Source of the DNA: Natronococcus amylolyticus DSM 10524
GTDB lineage: Archaea > Halobacteriota > Halobacteria > Halobacteriales > Natrialbaceae
Direction of reading: 5' to 3'
NCBI RefSeq assembly: GCF_000337675.1
Contig: NZ_AOIB01000013.1
Span: 90,328-147,648, forward strand
DNA length: 57,321 bases
Made by a program: the position numbers and the translations under genes. Under the pieces are notes generated by a model, which worked only from the letters and a program-made list of their open reading frames with translations, had not been told where the DNA came from and did not search any database. Shown here piece by piece: positions 42,464 to 51,045 of the stretch. Every line of letters begins with the position of its first letter. Position 1 is the first letter of the stretch.

Positions 42464-43405
42464 TTAGCAGTAGTAGCTGTTCTTCACGTCGTCGACCTTC
42501 TCGCCGATCTTGTCGTCGACGTCGTCGTGCTTGTCGTCAACCTTCTCGTCGGCCTTGTCGTCGACGTCGTCGTGCTTGTCGTCAACCTTCTCGTCGGCCT
42601 TGTCGTTGACCTTCTCGTCGACGTCGTCAGCCTTGTCGTCAACCTTCTCGTCGGCCTTGTCGTCAGCCTTGTCGTCGACCTTCTCGTCAGCCTTTTCGTC
42701 GACCTTTTCGTCGACGTCGTCAGCCTTTTCGTCGACCTTTTCGTCGTTCTTGTCGTCAGCCTTTTCGTCGTTCTTGTCGTCAGCCTTTTCGTCGTTCTTG
42801 TCGTCAGCCTTTTCGTCGTTCTTGTCGTCAGCCTTTTCGTCGTTCTTGTCGGCCTTCTCATCGACGTCGTCGTGCTTGTCGTTGACCTTCTCGTCGACCT
42901 TCTCGTCGACGTCGTCAGCCTTCTCGTCGTTCTTGTCGTTGACCTTCTCGTCGACCTCTTCGTCAGCGCAGACTTTGTCGTTGGCCTTCTCATCGACGTC
43001 GTCGTGCTTGTCGTTGACCTCTTCGTCAGCCTTGTCGTCGGCCTTCTCGTCGACGTCGTCAGCTTTGTCGTCGGCCTTCTCGTCGACGTCGTCAGCCTTG
43101 TCGTCGGCCTTCTCGTCGACATCGTCAGCCTTGTCGTCGGCCTTCTCGTCGACGTCATCAGCCTTGTCGTCAACCTTCTCGTCGGCCTTGTCGTCGACGT
43201 CGTCAGCCTTGTCGTCAACCTTCTCGTCAGCCTCCTCGTCAGCCTTGTCGTCGGCTTTCTCTACCTCTTCTTTGTCGACGCCGTCGTCGACTTTCTCCTC
43301 CTCGTAGTCGTCATCGGTCGCAATCACGCCAGCACCGCTGACGATGGCCACCGCCATCATCAGCGCCATTACGAGCGCAATCGCACGTTTTGATATATTT
43401 ACCAT
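42464..43405 (-). CDS. Secreted Lys/Asp-rich repeat protein
   Basis: A 313-residue protein. It has a Sec-type signal (SKRAIALVMALMMAVAIVSGAGVIA) followed by about 285 residues made almost only of Asp, Glu, Lys, Ala and Val. Two repeat types alternate: an 11-residue unit ADDKADDVDEK (four perfect or near-perfect copies) and an 8-residue unit NDEKADDK (four copies). The 11-residue period suits an extended right-handed coiled coil or a group 3 LEA-like hydrophilin. Lysine is very high for a haloarchaeal protein. There are two cysteines: one mid-chain (DKVCADEE) and one at the C-terminal end (NSYYC). There is no membrane anchor. Start ATG 43405 is taken over an upstream ATG because it begins the signal peptide. 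Confidence 0.75.
   Translation of the reverse strand: MVNISKRAIALVMALMMAVAIVSGAGVIATDDDYEEEKVDDGVDKEEVEKADDKADEEADEKVDDKADDVDDKADEKVDDKADDVDEKADDKADDVDEKADDKADDVDEKADDKADDVDEKADDKADEEVNDKHDDVDEKANDKVCADEEVDEKVNDKNDEKADDVDEKVDEKVNDKHDDVDEKADKNDEKADDKNDEKADDKNDEKADDKNDEKADDKNDEKVDEKADDVDEKVDEKADEKVDDKADDKADEKVDDKADDVDEKVNDKADEKVDDKHDDVDDKADEKVDDKHDDVDDKIGEKVDDVKNSYYC
42757..42852 (-). repeat. 24-bp tandem repeat, four copies
   Basis: Four tandem copies of a 24-bp unit (42757-42780, 42781-42804, 42805-42828, 42829-42852). The first three are identical and the fourth differs at its last base. The unit encodes the 8-residue NDEKADDK repeat on the minus strand. Near-identity at synonymous positions points to recent unequal exchange or slippage. 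Confidence 0.9.
43028..43159 (-). repeat. 33-bp tandem repeat, four copies
   Basis: Four copies of a 33-bp unit (43028-43060, 43061-43093, 43094-43126, 43127-43159) differ from each other at one or two bases. They encode the 11-residue ADDKADDVDEK unit on the minus strand. Diverged relatives of this unit continue on both sides. Confidence 0.88.
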
Positions 43406-43980
43406 TGGTAGCTCTGCACACCCGAAGCGGCTATCGCCGCCATGCATCGGGTGCACGGGAACAGCTAACCAGAGACCGGATAGTAAGTATCTGCAAGCTA
43501 CTCAGCTCCGCTCGAGAGAGAATCACCGCCGAAAACCCTAGATACTGCTTACGTGCCTGCCGGGATCCGTTCGTCGCGCCGAACTATTTGAATCATGATA
43601 CTGTACACGTTCGGGACAGTTCCCGTGTGACGCCGAAATCGTAGCGAACACAGGTAACGCGACCGTCAGACGGAGAATGAGTCGTTTCGAAGCCTGACCT
43701 GTAGCCACCGACGACCTTCTTTCCCAGCTCTGCTGACGTGTAGTACTGTCATAGAGCGGAATCTATCGGTGAGATTCCCATTCGATCGGCGGTAGGGTTG
43801 GCGTACACAACGTACCCACCGATCGAGTCGGCTCGAGATAGGCCGAGCGCCGAGGGGGGTCCACCTGTATCACGAATGGATCGACCGGCGGATATCGGAC
43901 TTGGTTCTCGACGATCGGTTCCCCCGAAAACGCGACTCACTCGACTCGAGAGCGGTACCCGTTCTCAGACGCGAACGAGT
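43406..43980. other. Intergenic region without recognised gene
   Basis: These 575 bases separate the repeat-protein start from the CHRD gene stop. TGATATATTT at 43391-43400, just inside the gene start on the left, and the A/T-richer stretch following it may contain the repeat-protein promoter (minus strand). Short open frames occur but none has family-like sequence or a credible start. Confidence 0.5.
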
Positions 43981-44736
43981 TCAGTCCGCGTCATCGTCGT
44001 CCGCCGGATCCTGGGGATCGGCAGGTGCACGGTAGACCGGTTCGTCGTCGTCCTCCGCTTCGGCGTCGGATTCTTCAGCGTCTTCCGTTTCCGTGTCTGT
44101 GTCGTCGGTGTCGGACTCCCCACCGTCTTCCTCCTCGGGCTCGGATTTCGTCGCATCCGATCCCGCTCTCTCGTCGGTATCCGGCTCTGCGGACGACTCG
44201 TCCTCGAGGACGATCTGCCCGCGGATCTCACCCTCGGGATGGGCCTCAGTAGCCACGCCGACGTAGATCTCTCGCTCGGCCAGCTTGGCTGCGACCCGCT
44301 CGAGATCGTGTCGCTCGAACGCCTCGAGTAACTCGTCGACGGTGAGAGTTCCCTCTGCGAGGATTCCGTCGAACCGTCCCTCGACGGAGTCGCCGTCTGC
44401 ACCGGGGTAGAGCTGAACGAACGGCTCTCCGGACTCGCCGTCGGCTCCGTACCCGATATGTGCGTCCGTCGGATCACAGAGGTAGTCGACGTCGAGCACG
44501 TAGTGGACGGCTCGCTCCTCGAAGTCGACCTCGAACGTGGCGGTGCCGCTTGCCTCCGTCTCGACCTCCCGCGGAACGGACTCCGGCGTGAGCTCCGCAG
44601 CGAACGTCGTCGGAAGATCCTCGAGATCGGTTTCGTCGTCGGTATTCGCACCCGCAGTCCCCGCTGCGAGTCCGCTACCGATGGTTACACCTGTTGCCCG
44701 TAGCACCCATCGCCTGGATCGGAGATCATCAGTCAT
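43981..44736 (-). CDS. Exported CHRD-domain protein
   Basis: A 251-residue protein. The Tat signal RSRRWVLRATGVTIGSGLAAG is followed by a CHRD (chordin-type) beta domain, about residues 40-170: TFAAELTPESVP, SGTATFEVDFEERAVHYVLDVDYL, AHIGYGADGESGEPFVQLYPG and AHPEGEIRGQIVLED. The C-terminal ~75 residues are an Asp/Glu/Thr stalk ending in a Pro/Ala/Asp tail, without clear membrane anchor. CHRD domains occur in extracellular proteins; their ligand in prokaryotes is not known. It is divergent from the duplicated-domain lipoprotein. Confidence 0.85.
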   Translation of the reverse strand: MTDDLRSRRWVLRATGVTIGSGLAAGTAGANTDDETDLEDLPTTFAAELTPESVPREVETEASGTATFEVDFEERAVHYVLDVDYLCDPTDAHIGYGADGESGEPFVQLYPGADGDSVEGRFDGILAEGTLTVDELLEAFERHDLERVAAKLAEREIYVGVATEAHPEGEIRGQIVLEDESSAEPDTDERAGSDATKSEPEEEDGGESDTDDTDTETEDAEESDAEAEDDDEPVYRAPADPQDPADDDDAD

Positions 44737-45060
44737 GTATAGCTGAACTACAGTAGCAGAGATATTTCTGCGAAACGCGATAAATCCATTTTACGTAAAT
44801 ATCTGAGTTTCAGGCTTTCTAATATTAACTGGTCGTAACTTACTCACCTATCGGCACGGCAGCCCCGAGGCGATTGATTTCCTGCTTGCGGGTCTGACAC
44901 GGTCTTCGGCACTATAGCGAGGTTGGGAGCGCCCGGACGACTGAGTACGAACTCGGAGCCAGCCCTCGAGTCCGAGCGAGGGGAGCACGTCCCCGAAGCG
45001 ATCGTTCATCGAGCCTCGAGAAACAGCCAGAACTATACGTTTTATAGCTGAGATGTATCC
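44737..45060. promoter_or_regulatory. Divergent intergenic region between two exported-protein genes
   Basis: These 324 bases are markedly A/T-rich around 44750-44850. The stretch TTTTATAGC at about 45041-45049 lies only ~12-20 bases before the ATG at 45061, closer than a box A normally would, so the true promoter may lie further up. The other end (GTATAGCTG near 44738) is equally close to the CHRD start. No gene is seen. Confidence 0.4.
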
Positions 45061-46014
45061 ATGACGTCTCAAGGCCGTTGGAATCGACGACGAGTGCTGG
45101 TTTTGGCGGGCGGAATGTCGGCTCTCGCCGGGTGTAGTACGGACGAGGAGTCCGCGAACGGTTCGGAGTCAGAGTCGGACGACGGGAACGAAACCGACGG
45201 CGACGACGACGGAGAGGGTGTGGACGACGCGGAGACCGACGAACTCGAGGGCGAGACGGACGAGGATGGAGACGACGCCGAGGAAGAGGCAAGCGAAGAC
45301 GAGGACGAGGATGATGCTGAAGCGGAGGAGGGGAGTGAAGACGAAGATGACACCGAGGCGGACGAGGACGGAGACGACCCCGAGGCGGAGTCGGAGTCGA
45401 CGGACGAGGACGACGATTCGGCAGCGGAGGAACCCGAACTGTCGGAGTTCACCCTCCGGGTGATCGACGCCAACGGCGATCCGGCCGAAGCGATGCTCGT
45501 CGCCGGTGAGGGTGAGCCCCTGGACGCCGACGTTCCCCTCGAGTTCACGGGCGTGACGGGATCGGAGGGGTACCATCACAACCGGATCTACGAGAACGAG
45601 TACACGATCGAGATCGACCATCCCGACTACGAGGGGACCACGATCGAACACACCCACGACGGCCCGAGTGAGGTCACGGCCGAACTCGACGTCGAAGTAG
45701 ACACCGACGAACCCGACGAGGACGCCAACCCGTCCGAGGACGAGGCGCCCGACCACGCGGAGCTCATCCTCCGAGCCGTCGACCTCGACGGCCAACCGGT
45801 CTCGGGCGCGGTCGTCAGCGGCGAAGGCGAACCCCACGAGGCCGACATCCCCCTCGAGTTTACCGGCCTCACCGGCGAGGACGGCTACCACCACAATCTG
45901 ATCTACGAGAACGAGTACACGATCGAGGTCGATCACGACGACTACGAACCGACGACGGTCGAACACACCCACGACGGCGACAGCGAACTGACCGTCGAAC
46001 TCGAGCTCGAGTGA
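45061..46014 (+). CDS. Surface lipoprotein with two carboxypeptidase-regulatory-like repeats
   Basis: A 317-residue exported protein. Signal RRRVLVLAGGMSALAGC gives lipidated Cys25. Residues ~26-125 are a stalk rich in Asp, Glu and Ser. Two domains of about 85 residues follow (about 126-215 and 232-317), each with EFTG(V/L)TG...GYHHN, YENEYTIE, a DH pair and (I/V)EHTHDG. The repeated His pattern (about five per domain) is unusual and might bind a metal. The domain type resembles carboxypeptidase-regulatory/Big-like folds with a Gly-Glu-Gly-Glu start. The gene is divergent from the CHRD gene. Confidence 0.75.
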   Translation: MTSQGRWNRRRVLVLAGGMSALAGCSTDEESANGSESESDDGNETDGDDDGEGVDDAETDELEGETDEDGDDAEEEASEDEDEDDAEAEEGSEDEDDTEADEDGDDPEAESESTDEDDDSAAEEPELSEFTLRVIDANGDPAEAMLVAGEGEPLDADVPLEFTGVTGSEGYHHNRIYENEYTIEIDHPDYEGTTIEHTHDGPSEVTAELDVEVDTDEPDEDANPSEDEAPDHAELILRAVDLDGQPVSGAVVSGEGEPHEADIPLEFTGLTGEDGYHHNLIYENEYTIEVDHDDYEPTTVEHTHDGDSELTVELELE

Positions 46015-46262
46015 CTCACGGGCAAAATCCCGGTAGGGTTGTGTCACTTCACGAGTGAGTTCTTGAGATCGAACAGGCACGACTCCGTTCGGATATCTGG
46101 GCAACTGCACTCACGTCAACTGACGCCGATCCACTTTTGATATGGTGACTGGGACGGATGTAACGATCTCAAGACCTTTCTCGGACATTATCGCGATAGC
46201 TACAGCTTTGAGACGCAGCAGCGAGAACGATGCAAAGTCAACTGGCTATCGTTCTGGGATTG

Positions 46263-46892
46263 CTACTTGTTGCTTACCAGATGTTCTATGTAATCGCTGT
46301 TGAACTCACTCACAAAATCACGCGAGAGTTCTCTGAGATGGTTTCGTGACCGACGTTTCGCGTTCGGTTGTGTCTGCTCAAGTCGTATCTTCTTATAAAG
46401 GTCATGAAGCGCAACGTGATGGGTGTACGTCGGTGCGTCGTCTGATTCAATCGCAGAATGAAGAATCCAGACGAAGCCGTCAGTCGCGATCCCGACGATG
46501 GGACGGTCTTCAGCCATCGTCAGGTATTCAAAGGACTCTTTTCGGGCATTCGATATCTTCCCTGGCTTTTTGACTTCACCAAAATTCGTCACATCGAGAT
46601 TGAGCGCCGTGAAATCAGGATAGCGCCGATCTAAGCCATTGAAACCAGTTGGTTGAAATCGAGGCCGGTATCCGAGAACTCGCAATACAGGGTCTACCAG
46701 CTCCTTCTCGATGAAGCGTTCAGGGTGTTGTTCGAGTTTCTGACCCTGTAAAATAGCACCGTCGAGAAGAACATCGGCTGCGTGATCTTCACCAGCTTGT
46801 TCGTTTAGAGAGCTAACAAACCGTTCGATGACACGAACAAAATTTTGCGCCCGTGCATCAGCTTGAACCTCACTTAGATCGCCTTGTAGCAT
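46263..46892 (-). CDS. Orphan PD-(D/E)xK nuclease-like protein (HsdR N-terminal type)
   Basis: A 209-residue protein. FIEKELVDPVLRVLGY is the N-terminal helix found at the start of type I R subunits and Type IIG enzymes. The catalytic set is D93 in RRYPDFTALNLD and E106-x-K108 in FGEVKKPGK. ATDGFVWILH follows, typical for the end of the nuclease domain. Helicase, methylase or specificity parts are absent, so it is either a stand-alone domain or the remnant of a restriction gene. G+C is much lower and lysine more frequent than in neighbours, suggesting foreign origin. About 250 bases without a gene lie on its left and tRNA-Ala is 460 bases to its right. Confidence 0.7.
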   Translation of the reverse strand: MLQGDLSEVQADARAQNFVRVIERFVSSLNEQAGEDHAADVLLDGAILQGQKLEQHPERFIEKELVDPVLRVLGYRPRFQPTGFNGLDRRYPDFTALNLDVTNFGEVKKPGKISNARKESFEYLTMAEDRPIVGIATDGFVWILHSAIESDDAPTYTHHVALHDLYKKIRLEQTQPNAKRRSRNHLRELSRDFVSEFNSDYIEHLVSNK

Positions 46893-47035
46893 TATAGAAG
46901 AATTTCAATTTCAATTAAATAAAATTGTTGGCAGCTGACTTCGTTGTGTGAAGTGATGGTCAGTGAAGATTCTCTCTGTCGAGATCACTCCCGAGATATT
47001 CCTACCCTCTACTCGTAATCTCACACATGAGCTGA

Positions 47036-47275
47036 TTACCAAACACCGGTATAATGAAATGTCGTCTTCGCCGTCCTCTCAGTAGTCTTGAGCCTGCTCG
47101 CACTGCTGGTTGCGAGCGCCTTCCGCTGCAGCCAGCTGCTCGTCGCCGTCGAGATCGTCGTCAGACGGTCTCCACCTTCGTCTCGCATTGCTCGTTCAGC
47201 CACCTCGCGGTGTTCGTCGACCGAAAGCGTGTGATCGTAGTACGCCAGCCAGTCGTCAACCCCTGTCTCGAGCAT
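47036..47275 (-). pseudogene. Possible frameshifted small gene
   Basis: The first ~37 codons from ATG 47275 (MLETGVDDWLAYYDHTLSVD, then EHREVAERAMRDEGGD) look like a structured helical protein. After that the frame turns into Ser/Thr/Arg-rich sequence. The neighbouring frame reads DDDLDGDEQLAAAEGARNQQ and CEQAQDY before a stop, in haloarchaeal style. A one- or two-base shift near 47160-47175 would join the halves. The shift may be genuine decay or a sequencing error. No family recognised. Confidence 0.35.
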
Positions 47276-47350
47276 GTGTACCGGTGGACAGTAGAACGCC
47301 GTAGAGAACGCAAGGCGGGAAGTAGAAGGTCTGAAGAAGTTAACGTCGCA

Positions 47351-47422
47351 TGGACTCGCGGGGATTTGAACCCCGGGCCTTCCCCGTGCCAGGGGGATGA
47401 TCTACCACTGATCTACGAGCCC
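47351..47422 (-). tRNA. tRNA-Ala (anticodon GGC)
   Basis: A complete cloverleaf of 72 nt on the minus strand. The acceptor stem GGGCTCG/CGAGTCC contains the G3:U70 pair diagnostic of alanine tRNA, with discriminator A. The D arm GATC-AGTGGTA-GATC, the anticodon arm TCCCC-CTGGCAC-GGGGA with anticodon GGC, a five-base variable loop and the T arm CGGGG-TTCAAAT-CCCCG are all well formed. There is no intron and no encoded CCA. No duplicated 3' end (attachment-site copy) was found in the adjacent lower-G+C region. Confidence 0.97.
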
Positions 47423-47621
47423 TCTCTGCACTCCCTGTTTTCGCACACATCGGTATAAACCCCTCGATATCGGGTGACAGCGGCGGGGAAGGACACGGTA
47501 CGTGATCTCCAGCCACGCCCCTCTTTCGATCGCAGTCGCCTCGAGCGCCGAATCGACGGCGGGCATCCGTGTGCATGATAAAAGATTAGGCAGATACTGC
47601 CATTGGATGTGAACGGGACCC

Positions 47622-49217
47622 ATGAAAACGGCAATGCGGACCACGGACTTCCTCGACCGGGCCGTCGACCTCTACGACGACGTGACGGGGGTCGTTGCCC
47701 ACGACGGGACGGAGTACACCTACGCGGAGGTGAACGAGCGGGTGAACCAACTGGCACATGCCCTCGAGGAGGGCGGCGTCGGCCAGGGTGACCGGGTGGC
47801 CTTGCTGGCGCCGAACACTCACTACTTCATCGAGACGCTGTACGCGACGAACAAGCTGGGCGCGGTGTTCGTCCCGCTGAACTATCGGCTGACCAGCGGC
47901 GAGTACGAGTACATCCTCGGGGACTGTGCGGCCAACACCCTGATCGCCGACTACGAGTACGCCGAGAAGATCGAGCCGATCCGCGACTCGATCCCGGCCG
48001 AGACGTTCGTCGGCTACCGCGCCGACGAGATCGAGGGGGAGTGGACCGACTACGAGGCGCTCCTCGAGGACCAGCCGACCGACGAACCCGACCGACCCGA
48101 CATCGGCGAGGACGACGACGCCAGCATCAACTACACCTCGGGGACCACGGGCGATCCGAAAGGCGTCGTCCGCACCCACCGCACCGAACACTGGCACGCC
48201 CTCGTGCTCAACCAGCACATGGAGATCCGCGACGACGACACCTACCTCTGGACGCTGCCGATGTTCCACTGCAACGGCTGGGGGCACACGTACGCGATCA
48301 CGGGTACCGGCGGGACCCACGTCTGCCAGCGCACCTTCGACGCCGAGGGCGTCTTGGACCGGGTCCGAGAGTACGACGTGACGTTCATGTGCGGTGCGCC
48401 GACGGTGCTGAACTCCCTCATCCAGTACCACGAAGAAAACGACGTCAAGACGGCCGGCGACCGCGATGTTCGGATCGCGACTGCAGGGAGCGCCCCCGCC
48501 ACGGCGACCATCGAAACCGTCGAGGACGAGTTCGACTGGCGGATCATCCACATCTACGGCCTCACGGAGACTGCGCCGATCATCACGACGAGCAACTCGC
48601 CGCGACGGCTCGCCCAGCGCGGACGCGAACTCAAGGTCAAACAGGGCGCCGAGACGCTCTGTACGGACGTCAGGGTCGTCGACGAGGACGGCGAGGACGT
48701 TCCCCGCGACGGAGATACCATCGGCGAGATCGTCGTCCGGGGTAACCAGGTGATGGATCGCTACCTGAACAAACCTGATGCCACCGAACGAGCGTTCTCC
48801 GAGCGCCTCGAGGGGTACTTCCACACCGGCGACCTCGCGACGATCGACGGGGACGGGATGGTCGCGATCCAGGACCGCAAGAAGGACATCATCATCTCCG
48901 GCGGGGAGAACATCTCGAGCATCGAACTCGAGGACGTCCTCTACGACCACCCCGACGTCCAGAAGGCCGCGGTCATTCCGGTTCCGAGCGAGCAGTGGGG
49001 CGAGACGCCGAAGGCGCTGATCGTTCCTGGCGGGGACGCCGATCCGACGGTGGACGAAATCGTCGAGTTCGTCACCGACCGTTTGGCGGGCTACAAGAAG
49101 CCCACCAGCGTCGAGATCGTCGAGGATCTTCCCGAGACGGCGACGGGGAAGGTCCAGAAGTACGAGCTCCGCGAGGAGTACTGGGACGACGCCGAGCGCC
49201 GCGTCGGCCAGCAGTAG
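47622..49217 (+). CDS. Acyl-CoA synthetase (AMP-forming), copy 1
   Basis: A 531-residue adenylate-forming enzyme that activates a carboxylic acid with ATP and CoA. Motif A3 is YTSGTTGDPKGVVRTHR. The acyl pocket region includes WTLPMFHCNGWGHTYAITG, motif A5 YGLTETAP, the hinge HTGDLATID and RKKDIIISGGENISSIELE. The catalytic lysine sits in ETATGKVQKYELR near the C-terminus. The chain-length substrate (medium-chain or branched acids are common in this clade) is not readable. The gene starts 199 bases after the tRNA, in the opposite direction, with ATG 47622. The next gene is a paralogue. Confidence 0.95.
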   Translation: MKTAMRTTDFLDRAVDLYDDVTGVVAHDGTEYTYAEVNERVNQLAHALEEGGVGQGDRVALLAPNTHYFIETLYATNKLGAVFVPLNYRLTSGEYEYILGDCAANTLIADYEYAEKIEPIRDSIPAETFVGYRADEIEGEWTDYEALLEDQPTDEPDRPDIGEDDDASINYTSGTTGDPKGVVRTHRTEHWHALVLNQHMEIRDDDTYLWTLPMFHCNGWGHTYAITGTGGTHVCQRTFDAEGVLDRVREYDVTFMCGAPTVLNSLIQYHEENDVKTAGDRDVRIATAGSAPATATIETVEDEFDWRIIHIYGLTETAPIITTSNSPRRLAQRGRELKVKQGAETLCTDVRVVDEDGEDVPRDGDTIGEIVVRGNQVMDRYLNKPDATERAFSERLEGYFHTGDLATIDGDGMVAIQDRKKDIIISGGENISSIELEDVLYDHPDVQKAAVIPVPSEQWGETPKALIVPGGDADPTVDEIVEFVTDRLAGYKKPTSVEIVEDLPETATGKVQKYELREEYWDDAERRVGQQ

Positions 49218-49318
49218 ACCGAACGCGTTCGACTCGCGTTCCAACTTCCCCTTTCGCTCTCGACACCGATTGACCCATCCGCAAGGAGTATAATGAACGA
49301 TGCTCAAGAATCTCGTAT

Positions 49319-50941
49319 ATGGAGGTTCCGCTCCTCGTAACCGACTTTCTCGACCGCGCACGGAAGTACTACGGCGACGAAGAGGCCGTCGTCGCGACGA
49401 CGGGTGAACGCTACACCTACAACGGGTTCGGCGACCGCGCCGATCGGCTCTCCGCGGTACTCCAGGAGCGGGGCGTAGCGAAGGGCGATCGGGTGGCAGT
49501 ACTCGACCCGAACACCCACTACCACCTCGAGTCGGCCTACGGGATCATGCAACTCGGCGCGATCCACACGCCGCTGAACTACCGGCTGACGCCCGACGAC
49601 TACGCGTACATGCTGAACGACGCGGGCGTCGACGCCGTCGTCGCGGACTACGAGTACGCACATAAGATCGACGCCGTCCTCGACGAGGTGCCCACGGAGA
49701 CGTTCATCGCGACCGACGCCGATGCCCTCGAGGACTGTGACGGCGAGTGGCTCGATTTCGAGGAGCTAATCGCCGAGGCCGACGCCGACTACGACCGCCC
49801 CGAGATGAGCGAGGACGACGTCATCACGATCAACTACACCTCGGGGACGACGGGCGACCCGAAGGGCGTCATGCGGACCCACCGGACCGAGTCGCTGCAC
49901 GCCCAGCTGGTGACGATCCACCACGAGATCAGCGACGACGACGTCTACCTCTGGACGCTGCCGATGTTCCACGTCAACGGCTGGGGACACATTTACGCGA
50001 TTACGGGGATGGGCGCGAAACACGTCTGTACGCGCGGCGCCGACGCCGAGGCGAACCTCCGGCAGATCCGCGAGGAGGACGTCTCCTTTCTCTGCTGTGC
50101 GCCGACCGTCCTCACCCTCTTCGAGGAGTACCTCGAGGAGGCCGACGTCCCGACGACCGGCGACGCGCCGATGCGGGTCACTGCAGCCGGCGCCGCCCCG
50201 CCCGAGAGCATCATCGAGACCGTCGAGACCGAGTTCGGCTGGCACTTCCGCCAGCTCTACGGCGCGACCGAAACCGGCCCGCTGATCGGCACCTCCGCGA
50301 CCCGGCGGCTGATCGACGAAGAGAGCGAGGAGCGCTTCGCGCTGAAGAAGCGCCAGGGGATCGCCCCGCTGGCGACCGAGGTCGAGGTCGTCGACGACGA
50401 CGGAACCGAAGTCCCCTGGGACGACGAGACGATCGGCGAGATCGTCGTCCGCGGTAATCAGGTCATGGACGGCTACTGGGAGAAACCCGAGGAGACCGAA
50501 GAGGCGTTCGACGACAAACGCGAGGGCTGGTTCCACACCGGCGATCTGGCCGTCGTCAACGAGGACGGCCTGATGGCGATCCAGGACCGCAAGAAGGACA
50601 TCATCGTCTCGGGCGGGGAGAACATCTCGAGCATCGAACTCGAGGACACCCTCTTCGATCACCCCGACGTCGCCGACGTGGCGATCATCCCCGCGCCCAG
50701 CGAGAAGTGGGGCGAGACGCCGAAGGCGTTCGTCGTGCCCGCCAACGGCGACCCGGAGAACCCACCGGTCACCGCGGACGATCTGACGGCGTACACCCGT
50801 GAGCGGCTGGCGGGCTACAAGGTGGTTCACCGCGTCGAGTTCGTTGACGAACTGCCCAAGACCGCGACGGGCAAGATCCAGAAGTACGAACTCCGCGAAC
50901 TGGAGTGGGAGGACGAGGAGTCGATGGTCGGACAGGGCTGA
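49319..50941 (+). CDS. Acyl-CoA synthetase (AMP-forming), copy 2
   Basis: A 540-residue tandem paralogue of the preceding enzyme, alike from LVTDFLDRA at the N-terminus to KTATGKIQKYELRE at the C-terminus. It has the same motifs YTSGTTGDPKGVMRTHR, WTLPMFHVNGWGHIYAITG, YGATETGP and RKKDIIVSGGENISSIELED. Differences in the acyl pocket (for example MFHVNGW against MFHCNGW) suggest different acid specificity. The start ATG 49319 lies 102 bases after the stop of copy 1. A tandem duplication long ago is the likely origin. Confidence 0.95.
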   Translation: MEVPLLVTDFLDRARKYYGDEEAVVATTGERYTYNGFGDRADRLSAVLQERGVAKGDRVAVLDPNTHYHLESAYGIMQLGAIHTPLNYRLTPDDYAYMLNDAGVDAVVADYEYAHKIDAVLDEVPTETFIATDADALEDCDGEWLDFEELIAEADADYDRPEMSEDDVITINYTSGTTGDPKGVMRTHRTESLHAQLVTIHHEISDDDVYLWTLPMFHVNGWGHIYAITGMGAKHVCTRGADAEANLRQIREEDVSFLCCAPTVLTLFEEYLEEADVPTTGDAPMRVTAAGAAPPESIIETVETEFGWHFRQLYGATETGPLIGTSATRRLIDEESEERFALKKRQGIAPLATEVEVVDDDGTEVPWDDETIGEIVVRGNQVMDGYWEKPEETEEAFDDKREGWFHTGDLAVVNEDGLMAIQDRKKDIIVSGGENISSIELEDTLFDHPDVADVAIIPAPSEKWGETPKAFVVPANGDPENPPVTADDLTAYTRERLAGYKVVHRVEFVDELPKTATGKIQKYELRELEWEDEESMVGQG

Positions 50942-51045
50942 CGGCAGGACGCAACCCTTTAGTCGCTGCTCCCGGTAGCGACGGTGGGAAGCGCACGGCC
51001 GCAAATCCGACTCGCTGTCCACCCTTTCGGGCAGCTTGGGATTGC

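Noticed and set aside
42757-43159. Repeats as a CRISPR array
   Set aside because: The units are directly adjacent with no unique spacers and lie in a coding frame.
42510-43393. Long plus-strand frames of Ser/Leu or Val/Leu repeats opposite the repeat protein
   Set aside because: They arise because the DNA repeat units are multiples of three. Only the minus-strand frame has a signal peptide and credible composition.
43749-43940. A 63-codon minus-strand frame in the intergenic region
   Set aside because: It has no recognisable family, and no promoter or ribosome site was seen for it.
46015-47422. A complete integrative element at tRNA-Ala
   Set aside because: No integrase and no copy of the tRNA 3' end was found on the far side of the lower-G+C patch; only a remnant is possible.
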